Source of the DNA: Bacillus massiliigorillae
GTDB lineage: Bacteria > Bacillota > Bacilli > Bacillales > DSM-1321
DNA length: 64,000 nucleotides
NCBI RefSeq assembly: GCF_000380245.2
Contig: NZ_HG428741.1
Location: 3,324,558 to 3,388,557, forward strand
Reading direction: 5' to 3'
In this document: positions 1-7,804 of the stretch, piece by piece
How positions within the stretch are numbered: the stretch's first letter is position 1
How the letters are laid out: the number at the start of each line of letters is the position of its first letter
Notes under the pieces: generated by a model
The model's input: the letters and a program-made list of their open reading frames with translations, nothing else
What the model was told of the DNA's origin: nothing
Database searches by the model: none
Made by a program: the position numbers and the translations under genes

Positions 1-866
1 GTTTTTTTATAATTCACAATCTCTTTCCAATATTCCCATGCCTGTAAATATGTATCTAAATCTTGTGGATGGTGAAGTTTACATCTTGCTAATCGAACAA
101 ATAAACCAATCATAACATATCGATGCAATGAATATGTGTCCTCATTCCAATTAGGAATACGAGATGCAATATCTTCAATTAACTTTTGTGTTAACTCCTC
201 AGGAGTCGAGCAATATGAAAAAATAATATCATGAAGTGGGTCACCGATAAGAGGCATCGGATCAATAACACCAACTAATTCACCCTCTGAAAATAAGAAA
301 TTATGAAATCCACAATCTCCATGTAAAAGATACGGTTGTTTTGCATCATTCTCAACCTTAAGCTCATCCAATAATTTTCTTACGAAGGTTATATCTTCTT
401 TGCTAACAACCTCATGATTCATAATTTCAGCTGCAGATTTCACTTCATTTTGCAAAAATACATGCCATGAAGCAATTTCATAATGAACCCATCCCCAGCC
501 CCTCTTATTCTTTATAGGCTTATAATACTTAACTAATTGTTCTATTAGTGTTATTAAAACATCTTTCTTATTATACTCACTGGTGTTTGTACTACCTTTC
601 ATATAAGGATATACAAAAAACTGATGTAGTGAATCCTCGTATACGACTTTCGGCAATATAGACACTTCTTTATAAAATGATAAAAATTGCACTTCGGCTT
701 CTATAATACTTTTATCGTTTGTTTTAATCACATAACGAATATCATCACCAACAGTAAGGATATTGATATTACTTGAAGTTCCTCCGCTTAAAGGCTCTAC
801 AGTAACGTCTTCATCTTGAACAATTCCTGCTTCTCTTAGCTGTATAATCATGTTAGTAAAATCCAT
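1..866 (-). CDS. APH/choline-kinase-like phosphotransferase, 3' end cut by window edge
   Basis: The reading frame is open from an ATG at 866 to the left edge, about 288 codons, with no stop seen. A GGAG ribosome-binding site precedes the ATG. The protein shows the protein-kinase-like phosphotransferase signature: HGDCGFHNFLF (catalytic HGDxxxxN) followed by VIDPMPLIGDPLHD (the metal-binding D and the GDPxxD loop). This family transfers phosphate from ATP to small molecules such as aminoglycosides, choline, homoserine or sugars. The substrate cannot be told from the sequence, and no resistance role should be assumed. It ends divergently close to the 3' end of the next minus-strand gene. Only the C-terminus is missing. 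Confidence 0.85.
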   Translation of the reverse strand, partial: MDFTNMIIQLREAGIVQDEDVTVEPLSGGTSSNINILTVGDDIRYVIKTNDKSIIEAEVQFLSFYKEVSILPKVVYEDSLHQFFVYPYMKGSTNTSEYNKKDVLITLIEQLVKYYKPIKNKRGWGWVHYEIASWHVFLQNEVKSAAEIMNHEVVSKEDITFVRKLLDELKVENDAKQPYLLHGDCGFHNFLFSEGELVGVIDPMPLIGDPLHDIIFSYCSTPEELTQKLIEDIASRIPNWNEDTYSLHRYVMIGLFVRLARCKLHHPQDLDTYLQAWEYWKEIVNYKK

Positions 867-894
867 TTATGTACTCCTACAACAATATTATTTT

Positions 895-1446
895 TTAATC
901 AGGATAATAAATTACATTATAAAAACTAACCATTTCATCCGTTGCATTTATGTAGCTATGTACGATATTCGCAGTAAACGAAATAGCTTCACCTTCTAGT
1001 AATATATACTCCTCGTCCTGCACACGAAGCGTTAATGTGCCACTTTTCATAAGGATATATTCTTCACCTAAATGTTGATTGGCTCTATGGCTATGCCCTG
1101 CTTGTAAATTAACTGTGTAAATTTCAAACTTCTTCTCCGGATTATAAGGAAAAACCGAGTAGACAAGATAATTTCCATCATCATCAATCATAGGTGTCAA
1201 TTCATTGATATTAATCTTTGTCACAACAGGCTTATCTTCTTCTTTCATGAAAACAGAAAAAGAAACTTGAAGACCATTTGCAATTTTCCAGAGTGTAGTA
1301 ACAGTTGGATTTGATTTTCCTTTTTCAATTTGAGCAATCATTGCTTTACTAACACCTGTTAATTCAGCAACTTGATCTAAACTTAAAGCTCTACTTTTTC
1401 TTAATTTGGCTAAATTATTTGCAATCGTTTCTTGTATAGGCTCCAC
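895..1446 (-). CDS. XRE-family regulator with C-terminal cupin domain (183 aa)
   Basis: An N-terminal helix-turn-helix (about residues 8-62, with LSLDQVAELTGVSKAMIAQ) is followed by a linker and a cupin_2 barrel (about 110-180, with HSHRANQHLGEEYILM and LLEGEAISFTANIVHSY). The GTG at 1446 is chosen as start because it has a GAAGGGA site eight bases upstream. The resulting N-terminus, MEPIQETIANNLAKLRK, also aligns residue for residue with the paralogue at 48126. A longer frame back to 1635 would overlap azlC and is rejected. Proteins of this type are ligand-sensing repressors or activators, and the cupin would bind a small metabolite. It is divergent from azlCD, so regulation of that exporter is the obvious inference. 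Confidence 0.9.
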   Translation of the reverse strand: MEPIQETIANNLAKLRKSRALSLDQVAELTGVSKAMIAQIEKGKSNPTVTTLWKIANGLQVSFSVFMKEEDKPVVTKININELTPMIDDDGNYLVYSVFPYNPEKKFEIYTVNLQAGHSHRANQHLGEEYILMKSGTLTLRVQDEEYILLEGEAISFTANIVHSYINATDEMVSFYNVIYYPD

Positions 1447-1470
1447 TAAATCAGTCCCTTCACACCGATT

Positions 1471-1506
1471 GTATGTTATATTATATATATGTTTATTATA
1501 ACATAC
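1471..1506. promoter_or_regulatory. Perfect 10-bp inverted repeat, likely operator
   Basis: GTATGTTATA at 1471-1480 is exactly mirrored by TATAACATAC at 1497-1506, with 16 bases between. It fills the 76-bp gap between the XRE-cupin gene and azlC and overlaps where both promoters must lie. The likely user is the XRE-cupin protein acting on both directions. Binding is inferred, not shown. Confidence 0.6.
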
Positions 1507-1522
1507 AAAGGGAGGGTATAAA

Positions 1523-2254
1523 TTGAACAGTACTGCAAAAGCACAAGTAATGGAGCATACTATGCCTACATACTTGCAAGGAATGAAGGATTGTATTCCG
1601 ACACTATTAGGATATATTAGCATCGGTCTTGCCATGGGGATTGTTGGTGTATCATCAAACTTGAGTGTGCTTGAAATAGCTTTATTATCAGCATTAGTTT
1701 ATGCAGGTTCAGCACAATTCATAATTTGTGCACTATTAGTTGGACATAGTCCGATTTCTGTCATTATATTAACTACTTTTATCGTAAATTTACGGAATTT
1801 TCTATTATGTATGTCTCTAGCTCCTCACTTCTCAAAATACTCTGCCTTGAAAAATGTAGGGATTGGAGCACTTGTAACCGATGAATCATTCGGTGTAGCT
1901 ATGAATAAAATCGTTAAAGGGGAACAAATCAATGACCAATGGATGAATGGACTAAATGTAACTGCTTATTTATCATGGATTATTTCGTGTGTGGCTGGTG
2001 CTATATTTGGTAAGTGGATTTCAAATCCCGAAGCATTTGGATTAGACTTTGCATTAACCGCTATGTTTTTAGCACTACTTGTTTTGCAATTACAAAGCAT
2101 CCAGAAACCAAAGCTAAAACTATATCTTTCTTTAGTATTATACATGATTATTGCGATGGTTCTTCTATGTATGTTCTTGCCATCTCATATCGCCGTTATT
2201 CTTTCAACAATGATTGTAGCAACTATTGGGGTGGTGACTGATCGTGAGCGTTGA
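1523..2254 (+). CDS. azlC: AzlC-family branched-chain amino-acid exporter subunit
   Basis: This is a 243-aa polytopic membrane protein with the AzlC family pattern: an N-terminal PTLLGYISIGLAMGI segment, YAGSAQFI, and a conserved NLRNFLLCMSLAPHF stretch. AzlC together with AzlD exports branched-chain amino acids and their analogues across the cytoplasmic membrane. The TTG at 1523 is taken as start because GGAGGG lies six bases upstream. Its stop overlaps the azlD start, indicating translational coupling. Control by the divergent XRE-cupin regulator through the inverted repeat at 1471-1506 is inferred. Confidence 0.92.
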   Translation: MNSTAKAQVMEHTMPTYLQGMKDCIPTLLGYISIGLAMGIVGVSSNLSVLEIALLSALVYAGSAQFIICALLVGHSPISVIILTTFIVNLRNFLLCMSLAPHFSKYSALKNVGIGALVTDESFGVAMNKIVKGEQINDQWMNGLNVTAYLSWIISCVAGAIFGKWISNPEAFGLDFALTAMFLALLVLQLQSIQKPKLKLYLSLVLYMIIAMVLLCMFLPSHIAVILSTMIVATIGVVTDRER

Positions 2255-2567
2255 TACGACTATTCTTCTCATTATTTTAGGTTGTGCTCTTGTAACAGTA
2301 ATTCCAAGAATTGTTCCTTTCATGCTTGTTCGAAATATTGAATTACCACAACTTGTTATTAAATGGTTATCCTTTATACCAGTATGTATATTAACTGCAC
2401 TTGTTGTCGATAGCGTCTTAATTGAAGCGGACCATGGTATTGCAATTGATTGGAATGTGTTAATAGTTATTGTACCTACGCTTTTCATAGCACTATGGAC
2501 AAAAAGCTTATCTATTACTGTTATTGTAGGCGTAATTTTGATGGCTATCATACGTTTTATTTTCTGA
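2244..2567 (+). CDS. azlD: AzlD-family small membrane partner of AzlC
   Basis: This 107-aa protein has four predicted transmembrane segments and the AzlD hallmark VTVIPRIVPFMLV near residue 20. It starts at a GTG inside the last codons of azlC (11-bp overlap), the usual azlCD arrangement. AzlD is the small obligate partner of AzlC in branched-chain amino-acid export. A hairpin terminator follows directly after the stop codon. Confidence 0.9.
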   Translation: MSVDTTILLIILGCALVTVIPRIVPFMLVRNIELPQLVIKWLSFIPVCILTALVVDSVLIEADHGIAIDWNVLIVIVPTLFIALWTKSLSITVIVGVILMAIIRFIF

Positions 2568-2600
2568 GTCCCACCACTTTTTGGTAGGGCTCTTTTCTTG
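2566..2600 (+). terminator. Intrinsic terminator after azlCD
   Basis: An 11-bp imperfect stem (GAGTCCCACCA / TGGTAGGGCTC) is followed by TTTT. It begins at the azlD stop codon. Confidence 0.8.
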
Positions 2601-2664
2601 CACTTGAAAACATTAGAAAATTATGTTATTTATTATACATAGAATTTCTAGGTAGGTGAAAAGT

Positions 2665-2997
2665 ATGACATTTGATAGAGAACTTATGAAAGGCAGCAGT
2701 TCCCTCATTATTATGAACATCTTAAAAGATGGGGATATGTATGGTTATCAGCTTTCTAAAGAGATGGAACGCAAGTCAGACGAACAATTAGCAGTGAAGG
2801 AAGGCACTTTATATCCCGCTCTTCACAAGCTAGAACAGAAAGGTTACATCCAATCTTATATAAAAAAACAAGAAAAAACACCATCAAGAAAATACTATAC
2901 GTTAACTGAAGAAGGCAGACAGCTACTTAAGCATAAAAATAAAGAATGGAGTGCTTTTGCTAAGATGATTAATAAAATGATTGGAAATGAAATCTAA
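2665..2997 (+). CDS. PadR-family transcriptional regulator (110 aa)
   Basis: The protein has the PadR winged-helix pattern: LKDGDMYGYQLSKEM, EGTLYPALHKLEQKGYI and SRKYYTLTEEG. The ATG at 2665 is preferred over a GTG at 2656 because an AGGTG site is correctly spaced only for the ATG. The stop codon is immediately followed by the start of the HAAS-domain membrane protein gene. This PadR-HAAS pairing is common in Firmicutes, where the regulator usually represses its own operon. The ligand is unknown. Confidence 0.9.
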   Translation: MTFDRELMKGSSSLIIMNILKDGDMYGYQLSKEMERKSDEQLAVKEGTLYPALHKLEQKGYIQSYIKKQEKTPSRKYYTLTEEGRQLLKHKNKEWSAFAKMINKMIGNEI

Positions 2998-3654
2998 ATG
3001 GGTGCAGCCAAAAGAAAGTATATCGAAGAACTTGAACGTCTTCTTCGCCTTAAAGGAATAAAAAATGCTGTAGATATTCTGCAAGATTATCAACAACATA
3101 TTGAGGATGCAGTCTATTCTGAAATGCTAAAAGGATTTAATGAACAAGAAGCTATTACTATCGTTTTAAACAATATGCCCACACCGAAAGAGATCGTTAG
3201 GCATTATGAAAATGCACTGAAATTTCATTCAGAATATCATTTAATGATTGGTAACTATACTCTTTTTCTATCAGCATTAGTACTTACTTTTTTTCATTAC
3301 TATACAAACTTACAATTCATTGATGCAATCTGGGAATTCCTTATTGAACTAAAATGGGTGCTTCTGTATAGCTATGCACTGATTTGGATTGTACTAGGAT
3401 ATACTTTCGGGAAAGTAAATGGTATTCCTCGTAAAAAACCTATGAGAAAAATAACATTACTCGCGATTACACCTAATTATTTATTTATGATTTTCATTTT
3501 ATTTGGATTTCAAGAAGGTTGGTCCTTAACTTATTTCGATTTTCTTGAACAGTCTTCTTTATTCTTAATCATGTGCATGATTATGACACTAGCTTTCTAT
3601 CCTTTATCAAGATGGGGCTTTAAGCAAGGTATTATCCATGATTTTTCTTCCTAA
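2998..3654 (+). CDS. HAAS-domain (DUF1700-like) membrane protein
   Basis: The 218-aa protein has an N-terminal helical HAAS-type region (residues 1-75, including RKYIEELERLLRLKGI and the PTPKEIVRHYENAL helix) and then about four hydrophobic segments (about 85-100, 118-140, 160-175, 185-205). Start and upstream PadR stop touch (TAAATG), so translation is coupled. HAAS proteins accompany PadR regulators and are thought to act as membrane-linked sensors or partners. No enzymatic motif is visible. Confidence 0.75.
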   Translation: MGAAKRKYIEELERLLRLKGIKNAVDILQDYQQHIEDAVYSEMLKGFNEQEAITIVLNNMPTPKEIVRHYENALKFHSEYHLMIGNYTLFLSALVLTFFHYYTNLQFIDAIWEFLIELKWVLLYSYALIWIVLGYTFGKVNGIPRKKPMRKITLLAITPNYLFMIFILFGFQEGWSLTYFDFLEQSSLFLIMCMIMTLAFYPLSRWGFKQGIIHDFSS

Positions 3655-3707
3655 TCATCATAATTATGTGCTGCCATTATTCGTTTTTATCTTAAAGGAG
3701 TTTCATT

Positions 3708-4061
3708 ATGACGTTTTCTTTTATGATTAGTACCCTTTTAATCATTTGCTTACTAGTTATTGTTATCAATATAGTGAAAGATGCCAACAAGAAACAAGAG
3801 CGGCCTTCTCTGTTTTCGCTTATAATCTTTGGATTATTACTTCTTAACTGGATTTTATATATGACAAGTTTTTACACATATATTCCAGCTACTATTAGTG
3901 AGATACTCTTTTTGCCTATTTGGTTCACGCTTGCTCTAAGTGGGTTAATTGTAGCCATACTAAATAAAAGAAAAAATAGTTCCTTTTCTATTGCTATCGG
4001 CGGGATATCTGTTTTTAGTGGATTCTTTGGTTTATTTTTGTATTGGTTATCTAATATGTAA
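3708..4061 (+). CDS. Small four-helix membrane protein, function unknown
   Basis: This 117-aa hydrophobic protein has four predicted membrane spans (about residues 3-21, 33-55, 62-82, 93-115) and short polar loops. An AAGGAG site precedes the ATG. It follows the PadR-HAAS pair at 53 bp and ends before a strong hairpin, so it probably belongs to the same transcript. I do not recognise a family. Confidence 0.6.
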   Translation: MTFSFMISTLLIICLLVIVINIVKDANKKQERPSLFSLIIFGLLLLNWILYMTSFYTYIPATISEILFLPIWFTLALSGLIVAILNKRKNSSFSIAIGGISVFSGFFGLFLYWLSNM

Positions 4062-4076
4062 GGATACTCGAGAGTT

Positions 4077-4110
4077 ATAAGCCAGCGAAACAAGCGCTGG
4101 CTCTTATCTT
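4077..4110. terminator. Bidirectional terminator
   Basis: AGCCAGCG and CGCTGGCT form a perfect 8-bp stem around a 7-base loop, flanked by further A/T pairing. It separates the + strand membrane gene from the convergent DUF4023 peptide gene. Confidence 0.8.
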
Positions 4111-4120
4111 TATTAGAAAA

Positions 4121-4252
4121 TTATCCTCGTTTATTATGCTTTACATTCGGCAACTTCTGATCAGGATTACCTTCTCCTTGTGATCTTAAGTTCTTCTTTT
4201 GTTTCTCTTTTTGTACTTTTAACTTCTCTACAAACTCATGCGTGTTCTCCAC
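4121..4252 (-). CDS. DUF4023-type small peptide (43 aa)
   Basis: A GTG at 4252, seven bases after an AGGAGG site, opens a 43-codon frame starting MENTHEFVEKLKVQKEKQKK. Its C-terminus is basic and Asn/Pro-rich, ending PNVKHNKRG. Length, N-terminus and charged composition match the DUF4023 family of Bacillus small proteins, whose function is unknown. The repeat element at 4271 begins only a few bases upstream of the ribosome-binding site. Confidence 0.75.
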   Translation of the reverse strand: MENTHEFVEKLKVQKEKQKKNLRSQGEGNPDQKLPNVKHNKRG

Positions 4253-4270
4253 TATGCATCCTCCTAATTT

Positions 4271-4429
4271 TTATCCCGTTCTAACTGGCGCTAAGACTCT
4301 CACTTCAACATAGCAGTGAAGACAAAGATACTGAAGTGGGAGATTAAACACCAGTAAGAACCCGATTGGTTCAACTAATAATCGGTGGGGATGGATGAAA
4401 ACCACCACCGATTAAAGTTTCACTTTATC
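4271..4429 (+). repeat. Two-hairpin dispersed repeat, family A copy 1
   Basis: The element starts TATCCCGTTCTAACTGGCG and ends AAAGTTTCACTTTATC. It folds into a long hairpin (GTTCTAACTGG...CCAGTAAGAAC with an inner ACTTCA/TGAAGT stem) and a second one (ATCGGTGG...CCACCGAT). Similar copies occur at 40707-40862 and, reversed, at 22897-23182, with fragments at 25979-26050 and 31471-31530. It abuts the ribosome-binding site of the minus-strand DUF4023 gene. The rest of the gap to corA (to 4585) shows nothing further. Confidence 0.8.
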
Positions 4430-4585
4430 ATTCCTCGTTACTTTATCCACTTCTCTTTAGAAAGATACTAGGTGAATATTTCCCTTTTATGATTTTTTAA
4501 ATTCAAAAATGATAAAATAAAACTAGCAGTATCAATACAAGTACCTAACATCGTACATTAGAAAGGAGCGATTAGCTGATTTATT

Positions 4586-5539
4586 ATGCTCAGAATATTA
4601 GCACTTAATCATGACAATCAATTACACGTCAATCCATCGCTAAATGAACTAGCTACAATGAAATGGTATTGGGTCGACTTTAATATGCCAACAGAAGAAG
4701 AAGCAAAATTATTACATAGTCATTTTCATTTTCACCCTTTAGCTGTTGAAGACTGCATGCATGAGCTCCAGCGACCAAAATTAGATTATTATGAAAATCT
4801 TAGCTTCCTTGTTATTCAGGCCATAAATGCGACCACACTAGAAACGCATGAAATTGATTTATTTATTTCAGAACAATTTATCGTAACTTTTCATTTTCAA
4901 AAAGAGAAAGAAATTGATGCATTATGGGAATTTTTTCAGTCCCCACAAGAAAGCAGTAAACTTTCATCCATTGAAATCGGCTATAAAATTATCGATAAAA
5001 TTGTCGATACTTTCTTCCCCATTGTGGAACAAGTTGAAGATCGCTTATTAGCTATTGAAGATAGTGAAGAAGTAAAAAGAGGTAAAGATACGGTTATCAC
5101 AAAAACATATAAGGTTCGTAAAGATTTACTCCGATTAAGACAAACCATTTTGCCTATGAGAGATTTGATTTATCGTATCCTTGAATCTAAACGATTTATT
5201 GTCCAAGAACAAAAACGAGCTTACTTTCAAGATATTTATGATCATCTCTTAAAGTTAAGTGAAATGATTGAATCTAACCGACAATTAACAGCCGATATAC
5301 GAGATAACTACATATCATTAAACTCTTTCCGCATGAACAATATCATGAAAACTTTGACTGTTATCACAACGATTTTTATGCCTCTTACATTTCTTGCAGG
5401 TATTTATGGTATGAATTTCTTGAATATGCCAGAATTACATTGGCATTATGGATATTTTATTATTTTAGGTGTCATGTTCAGCATAGGAATTATTATGTAC
5501 TTATGGTTTAAATGGAAAGGCTGGTTTGATAGTGAGTAG
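4586..5539 (+). CDS. corA: CorA-family magnesium/divalent cation channel
   Basis: The 317-aa protein has an N-terminal cytoplasmic domain, a long coiled stalk (about residues 140-250) and two C-terminal membrane spans. It carries the family-defining GMN motif (GIYGMNF, followed by MPEL) at the end of the first span. CorA forms a homopentameric Mg2+ channel in the cytoplasmic membrane. The nearest AAGGAG site is 17 bases from the ATG, unusually far. An in-frame TGA lies three codons upstream, so no longer start is available. Confidence 0.93.
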   Translation: MLRILALNHDNQLHVNPSLNELATMKWYWVDFNMPTEEEAKLLHSHFHFHPLAVEDCMHELQRPKLDYYENLSFLVIQAINATTLETHEIDLFISEQFIVTFHFQKEKEIDALWEFFQSPQESSKLSSIEIGYKIIDKIVDTFFPIVEQVEDRLLAIEDSEEVKRGKDTVITKTYKVRKDLLRLRQTILPMRDLIYRILESKRFIVQEQKRAYFQDIYDHLLKLSEMIESNRQLTADIRDNYISLNSFRMNNIMKTLTVITTIFMPLTFLAGIYGMNFLNMPELHWHYGYFIILGVMFSIGIIMYLWFKWKGWFDSE

Positions 5540-5589
5540 TCCTATCTAGCAAATCTTTTACAATTAAATAGAGATAAGCATATCATATT

Positions 5590-5624
5590 GGAGAAATCCG
5601 CTATTATCATAATCGGATTTCTCC
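5590..5624. terminator. Hairpin between convergent corA and GNAT genes
   Basis: GGAGAAATCCG and CGGATTTCTCC form a perfect 11-bp stem with a 13-base loop. It lacks a clear T tract, so termination strength is uncertain. Confidence 0.55.
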
Positions 5625-5644
5625 AACATATAAAATATTTGGAA

Positions 5645-6124
5645 CTACTTTGTAAACGACAGACTCATCTTCCGACTAATAGTCTCCATCCCAAAGCTTT
5701 CGTAAAAAGACATGGCTTTTTCATTAAACTCCCAAACATTTAACTCTAACGAAGATGCTCCTTTTACTTTAGCCCATGTTACGCAGGCTTTGAATAATGC
5801 CCTTCCAATACCATTTCTTTGGTTATTATTCTTTACACCAAAGTCATTCATATATGCGAATGCCCTTGGCACCAGCGAATCGAAAGCTGGAGATTCTATT
5901 CGTTCCATGACTGCGAAACCTACAACTTCATCTTCAAGTCTTGCTACTATAATTTCACTCTTTATGTCATTTAATAAATGTTGATAATAATCCTCTGGCA
6001 TTACTCGATCAATGCTTCGAAAAATATGCGGTAACGCTTGAGCATGCTCATCTTGCCCCTCTTTTACAATTGCATTGATTGCTTTGTAATCTTCCATTGT
6101 TGCTTCATTTATCATAATATTCAC
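5645..6124 (-). CDS. GNAT-family N-acetyltransferase (159 aa)
   Basis: The GNAT fold is visible: motif A (NNQRNGIGRALFKACVTWA) binds acetyl-CoA, and the following LELNVWEFNEKAMSFYESFG is motif B. The GTG at 6124 is chosen as start because AAGGAG lies eight bases upstream, giving MNIMINEATMEDYKAI. A longer ATG at 6148 has no site. The acyl acceptor cannot be told from the sequence. Confidence 0.88.
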   Translation of the reverse strand: MNIMINEATMEDYKAINAIVKEGQDEHAQALPHIFRSIDRVMPEDYYQHLLNDIKSEIIVARLEDEVVGFAVMERIESPAFDSLVPRAFAYMNDFGVKNNNQRNGIGRALFKACVTWAKVKGASSLELNVWEFNEKAMSFYESFGMETISRKMSLSFTK

Positions 6125-6255
6125 TTCTATCACTCCTTCTAATGACATTAAAAGTAGTACAATTTACTAAAAGAACAGAAGCCCGTAAGAATATAGGCCG
6201 TTTTAATTTATTCATCGCCTCATCATATAGGTGATTCTAAAAAGGAGCGAAACCG

Positions 6256-6744
6256 ATGAAATATCAAATTTTCGAGAAAAATGCATTTAACATTATTGGT
6301 ATTAAAGAAGAATTTTCAGTAAGAGCTAATGAAAATCTAATTGGCATCCCGAAAATGTGGAAGGCATTCAATGAAAATGGTACGGTTGGTAAACTAATTA
6401 GCTTAAATAACGGAGCGATAAAAGGAGTTCTAGGTGTGTGTATCGATAAAGTCGCTCAAGTTGATTGTCCTGTTATTGACTATTGGATTGCAACTGCATT
6501 CGATGGAGAAAAAACACCTGATGAATTTTTATCACTAGCAATACCTGCCTCTAAATGGGCTGTATTCGAAGTTCATGGTCCTATGCCTGATGCCATGCAA
6601 GAAGCATGGAAGCAAATCTATTCTGAGTGGTTTTCATCTAGCGGATATAAGCATGTAATAGGGGTTCCAGAACTAGAAGTCTATACAGAGGAAGATTCAA
6701 CAAGCCCAGACTTATATTCAGAAATTTGGATTGCAATACAGTAA
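6256..6744 (+). CDS. GyrI-like/AraC effector-binding domain protein
   Basis: This 162-aa stand-alone effector-binding domain has no DNA-binding part. The pattern of N-terminal strand, KMWKAFNENG, the central YWIATAF and the C-terminal PELEVYTEED strand is that of the GyrI-like/BmrR effector family. These bind small, often cationic or drug-like molecules. An AAGGAG site precedes the ATG. It stands as a single gene with its own terminator. Confidence 0.8.
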   Translation: MKYQIFEKNAFNIIGIKEEFSVRANENLIGIPKMWKAFNENGTVGKLISLNNGAIKGVLGVCIDKVAQVDCPVIDYWIATAFDGEKTPDEFLSLAIPASKWAVFEVHGPMPDAMQEAWKQIYSEWFSSSGYKHVIGVPELEVYTEEDSTSPDLYSEIWIAIQ

Positions 6745-6754
6745 CACATTCAGC

Positions 6755-6796
6755 TAATGCTCATTTGGGGTTTAAGCCATCCTTAATGAGCATTAA
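6755..6796. terminator. Hairpin between convergent genes
   Basis: TAATGCTCATT and AATGAGCATTA form a stem with an 18-base loop. It is shared by the effector-binding gene (+) and the surface-protein gene (-). Confidence 0.65.
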
Positions 6797-6797
6797 G

Positions 6798-7412
6798 TTA
6801 TTTATTAGCATTTTTCTTATTACGTTGCTTTATATACATAATGGTTGATATCTCTAAGCTAACAAACAAAATACCTATCAAATAGTAATTTACTACGTTC
6901 TGAGAGTTCCCTTGTTCATCTTCTACATTAGTGAGAGATTCCTTCGAAACTTTTTCTGTTGGTATATGACTTTTCCCCAATGCTTCTATGTCCGTTTGAG
7001 CGGTTGATAATGATTGTGTTCTTGAACATATACTCACGTTCAACTCTCCATCTATTTCTCTGGCATACACTAAATATTGATCATCTACTGTGAATTTATA
7101 GCCACAACTGGACGAATGCCTAACGGTATTAACAAGCACTTGAGTTTGCTTTCCACCTTTCCACCATTCTTTGACTTCAAATACAACAGCTATAGGGTCA
7201 GCGGTAGATTTTATGATTTTGTTTTTATTCTTATCTACAATCTCAACAACCTTCCCTGAAAAAACAGCCGTGTTCCGTTCTAATTCTTCCTGAACACTTA
7301 GAGGTACCACACAATCACATGCATAACTCTTATTAAATGGAAAACTTAAACAACTTATAAAAAGGATTAAAAACAAAACCCCATACTTAACTTGCTTAGT
7401 TATTCTATACAT
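6798..7412 (-). CDS. TIMP/NTR-like secreted protein with C-terminal membrane anchor (204 aa)
   Basis: The ATG at 7412 follows GGGGGAGGG. An N-terminal signal peptide (about 1-30) leads to ACDCVVPLSVQEEL, so the mature chain would begin at a Cys-x-Cys as in netrin/TIMP-like domains. This is followed by AVFSGKVVEI, VFEVKEWWKG and further cysteines in SSSCGYKF and SICSRT. After a Ser/Glu-rich linker, one membrane span (about 175-195) and a basic tail (KQRNKKNANK) anchor it. Bacterial members are extracellular and of unknown role. A truncated relative lies at 12987-13224. Confidence 0.78.
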   Translation of the reverse strand: MYRITKQVKYGVLFLILFISCLSFPFNKSYACDCVVPLSVQEELERNTAVFSGKVVEIVDKNKNKIIKSTADPIAVVFEVKEWWKGGKQTQVLVNTVRHSSSCGYKFTVDDQYLVYAREIDGELNVSICSRTQSLSTAQTDIEALGKSHIPTEKVSKESLTNVEDEQGNSQNVVNYYLIGILFVSLEISTIMYIKQRNKKNANK

Positions 7413-7550
7413 ATCCCTCCCCCTTGTAATTTTTGACGTTTTTACAAAAGAACTGGTTTCACTTCTAATATAAATAACCTTGGAATTTTTTGTTATATTT
7501 ATTTGTAAAAGATGAACAATTTGCATTTTCATAATAAAGAGATTAAAAAA

Positions 7551-7776
7551 AGGCTGTCCGAAAAGTGATTTTTACTCACTTTTCGAACGCCCTTCTACGC
7601 TTTTTTTACCATTCGAAGTCGTATTCATTTCAATTGCATTTTTGCTTAGTAGACTAAAAAGCTGATTTTTGGCGCTTTTCCTCAAGATATAACTCTTGAA
7701 ACTCCATACAAAATCATAGATTTCCTTTTACGCACACACTAACCACAATTAAGGATTTGAATTATCGAACAGCCTC
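7551..7776. repeat. Family B element, extended 226-bp form with terminal inverted repeats
   Basis: The left end AGGCTGTCCGAAAA and right end TATCGAACAGCCT are inverted repeats (11 of 13). The left end also holds the inner GAAAAGTGA/TCACTTTTC hairpin found alone in six other family B copies. It lies downstream of manA and probably terminates it. No open frame is seen inside. The size and ends resemble a MITE-like derivative. Together with 7413-7550 this fills the gap between the surface-protein gene and manA. Confidence 0.6.
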
Positions 7777-7804
7777 TTTTTTTATTTCATATCACTAATC
7801 TAAA

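Noticed and set aside
1447..1635. N-terminal extension of the XRE-cupin gene to 1635
   Set aside because: It would overlap azlC and the operator-like repeat. The GTG at 1446 has a ribosome-binding site and aligns with the paralogue's start.
2204..2551. Minus-strand frame opposite azlD
   Set aside because: It is the shadow of a real gene, with no start signal and no recognisable protein features.
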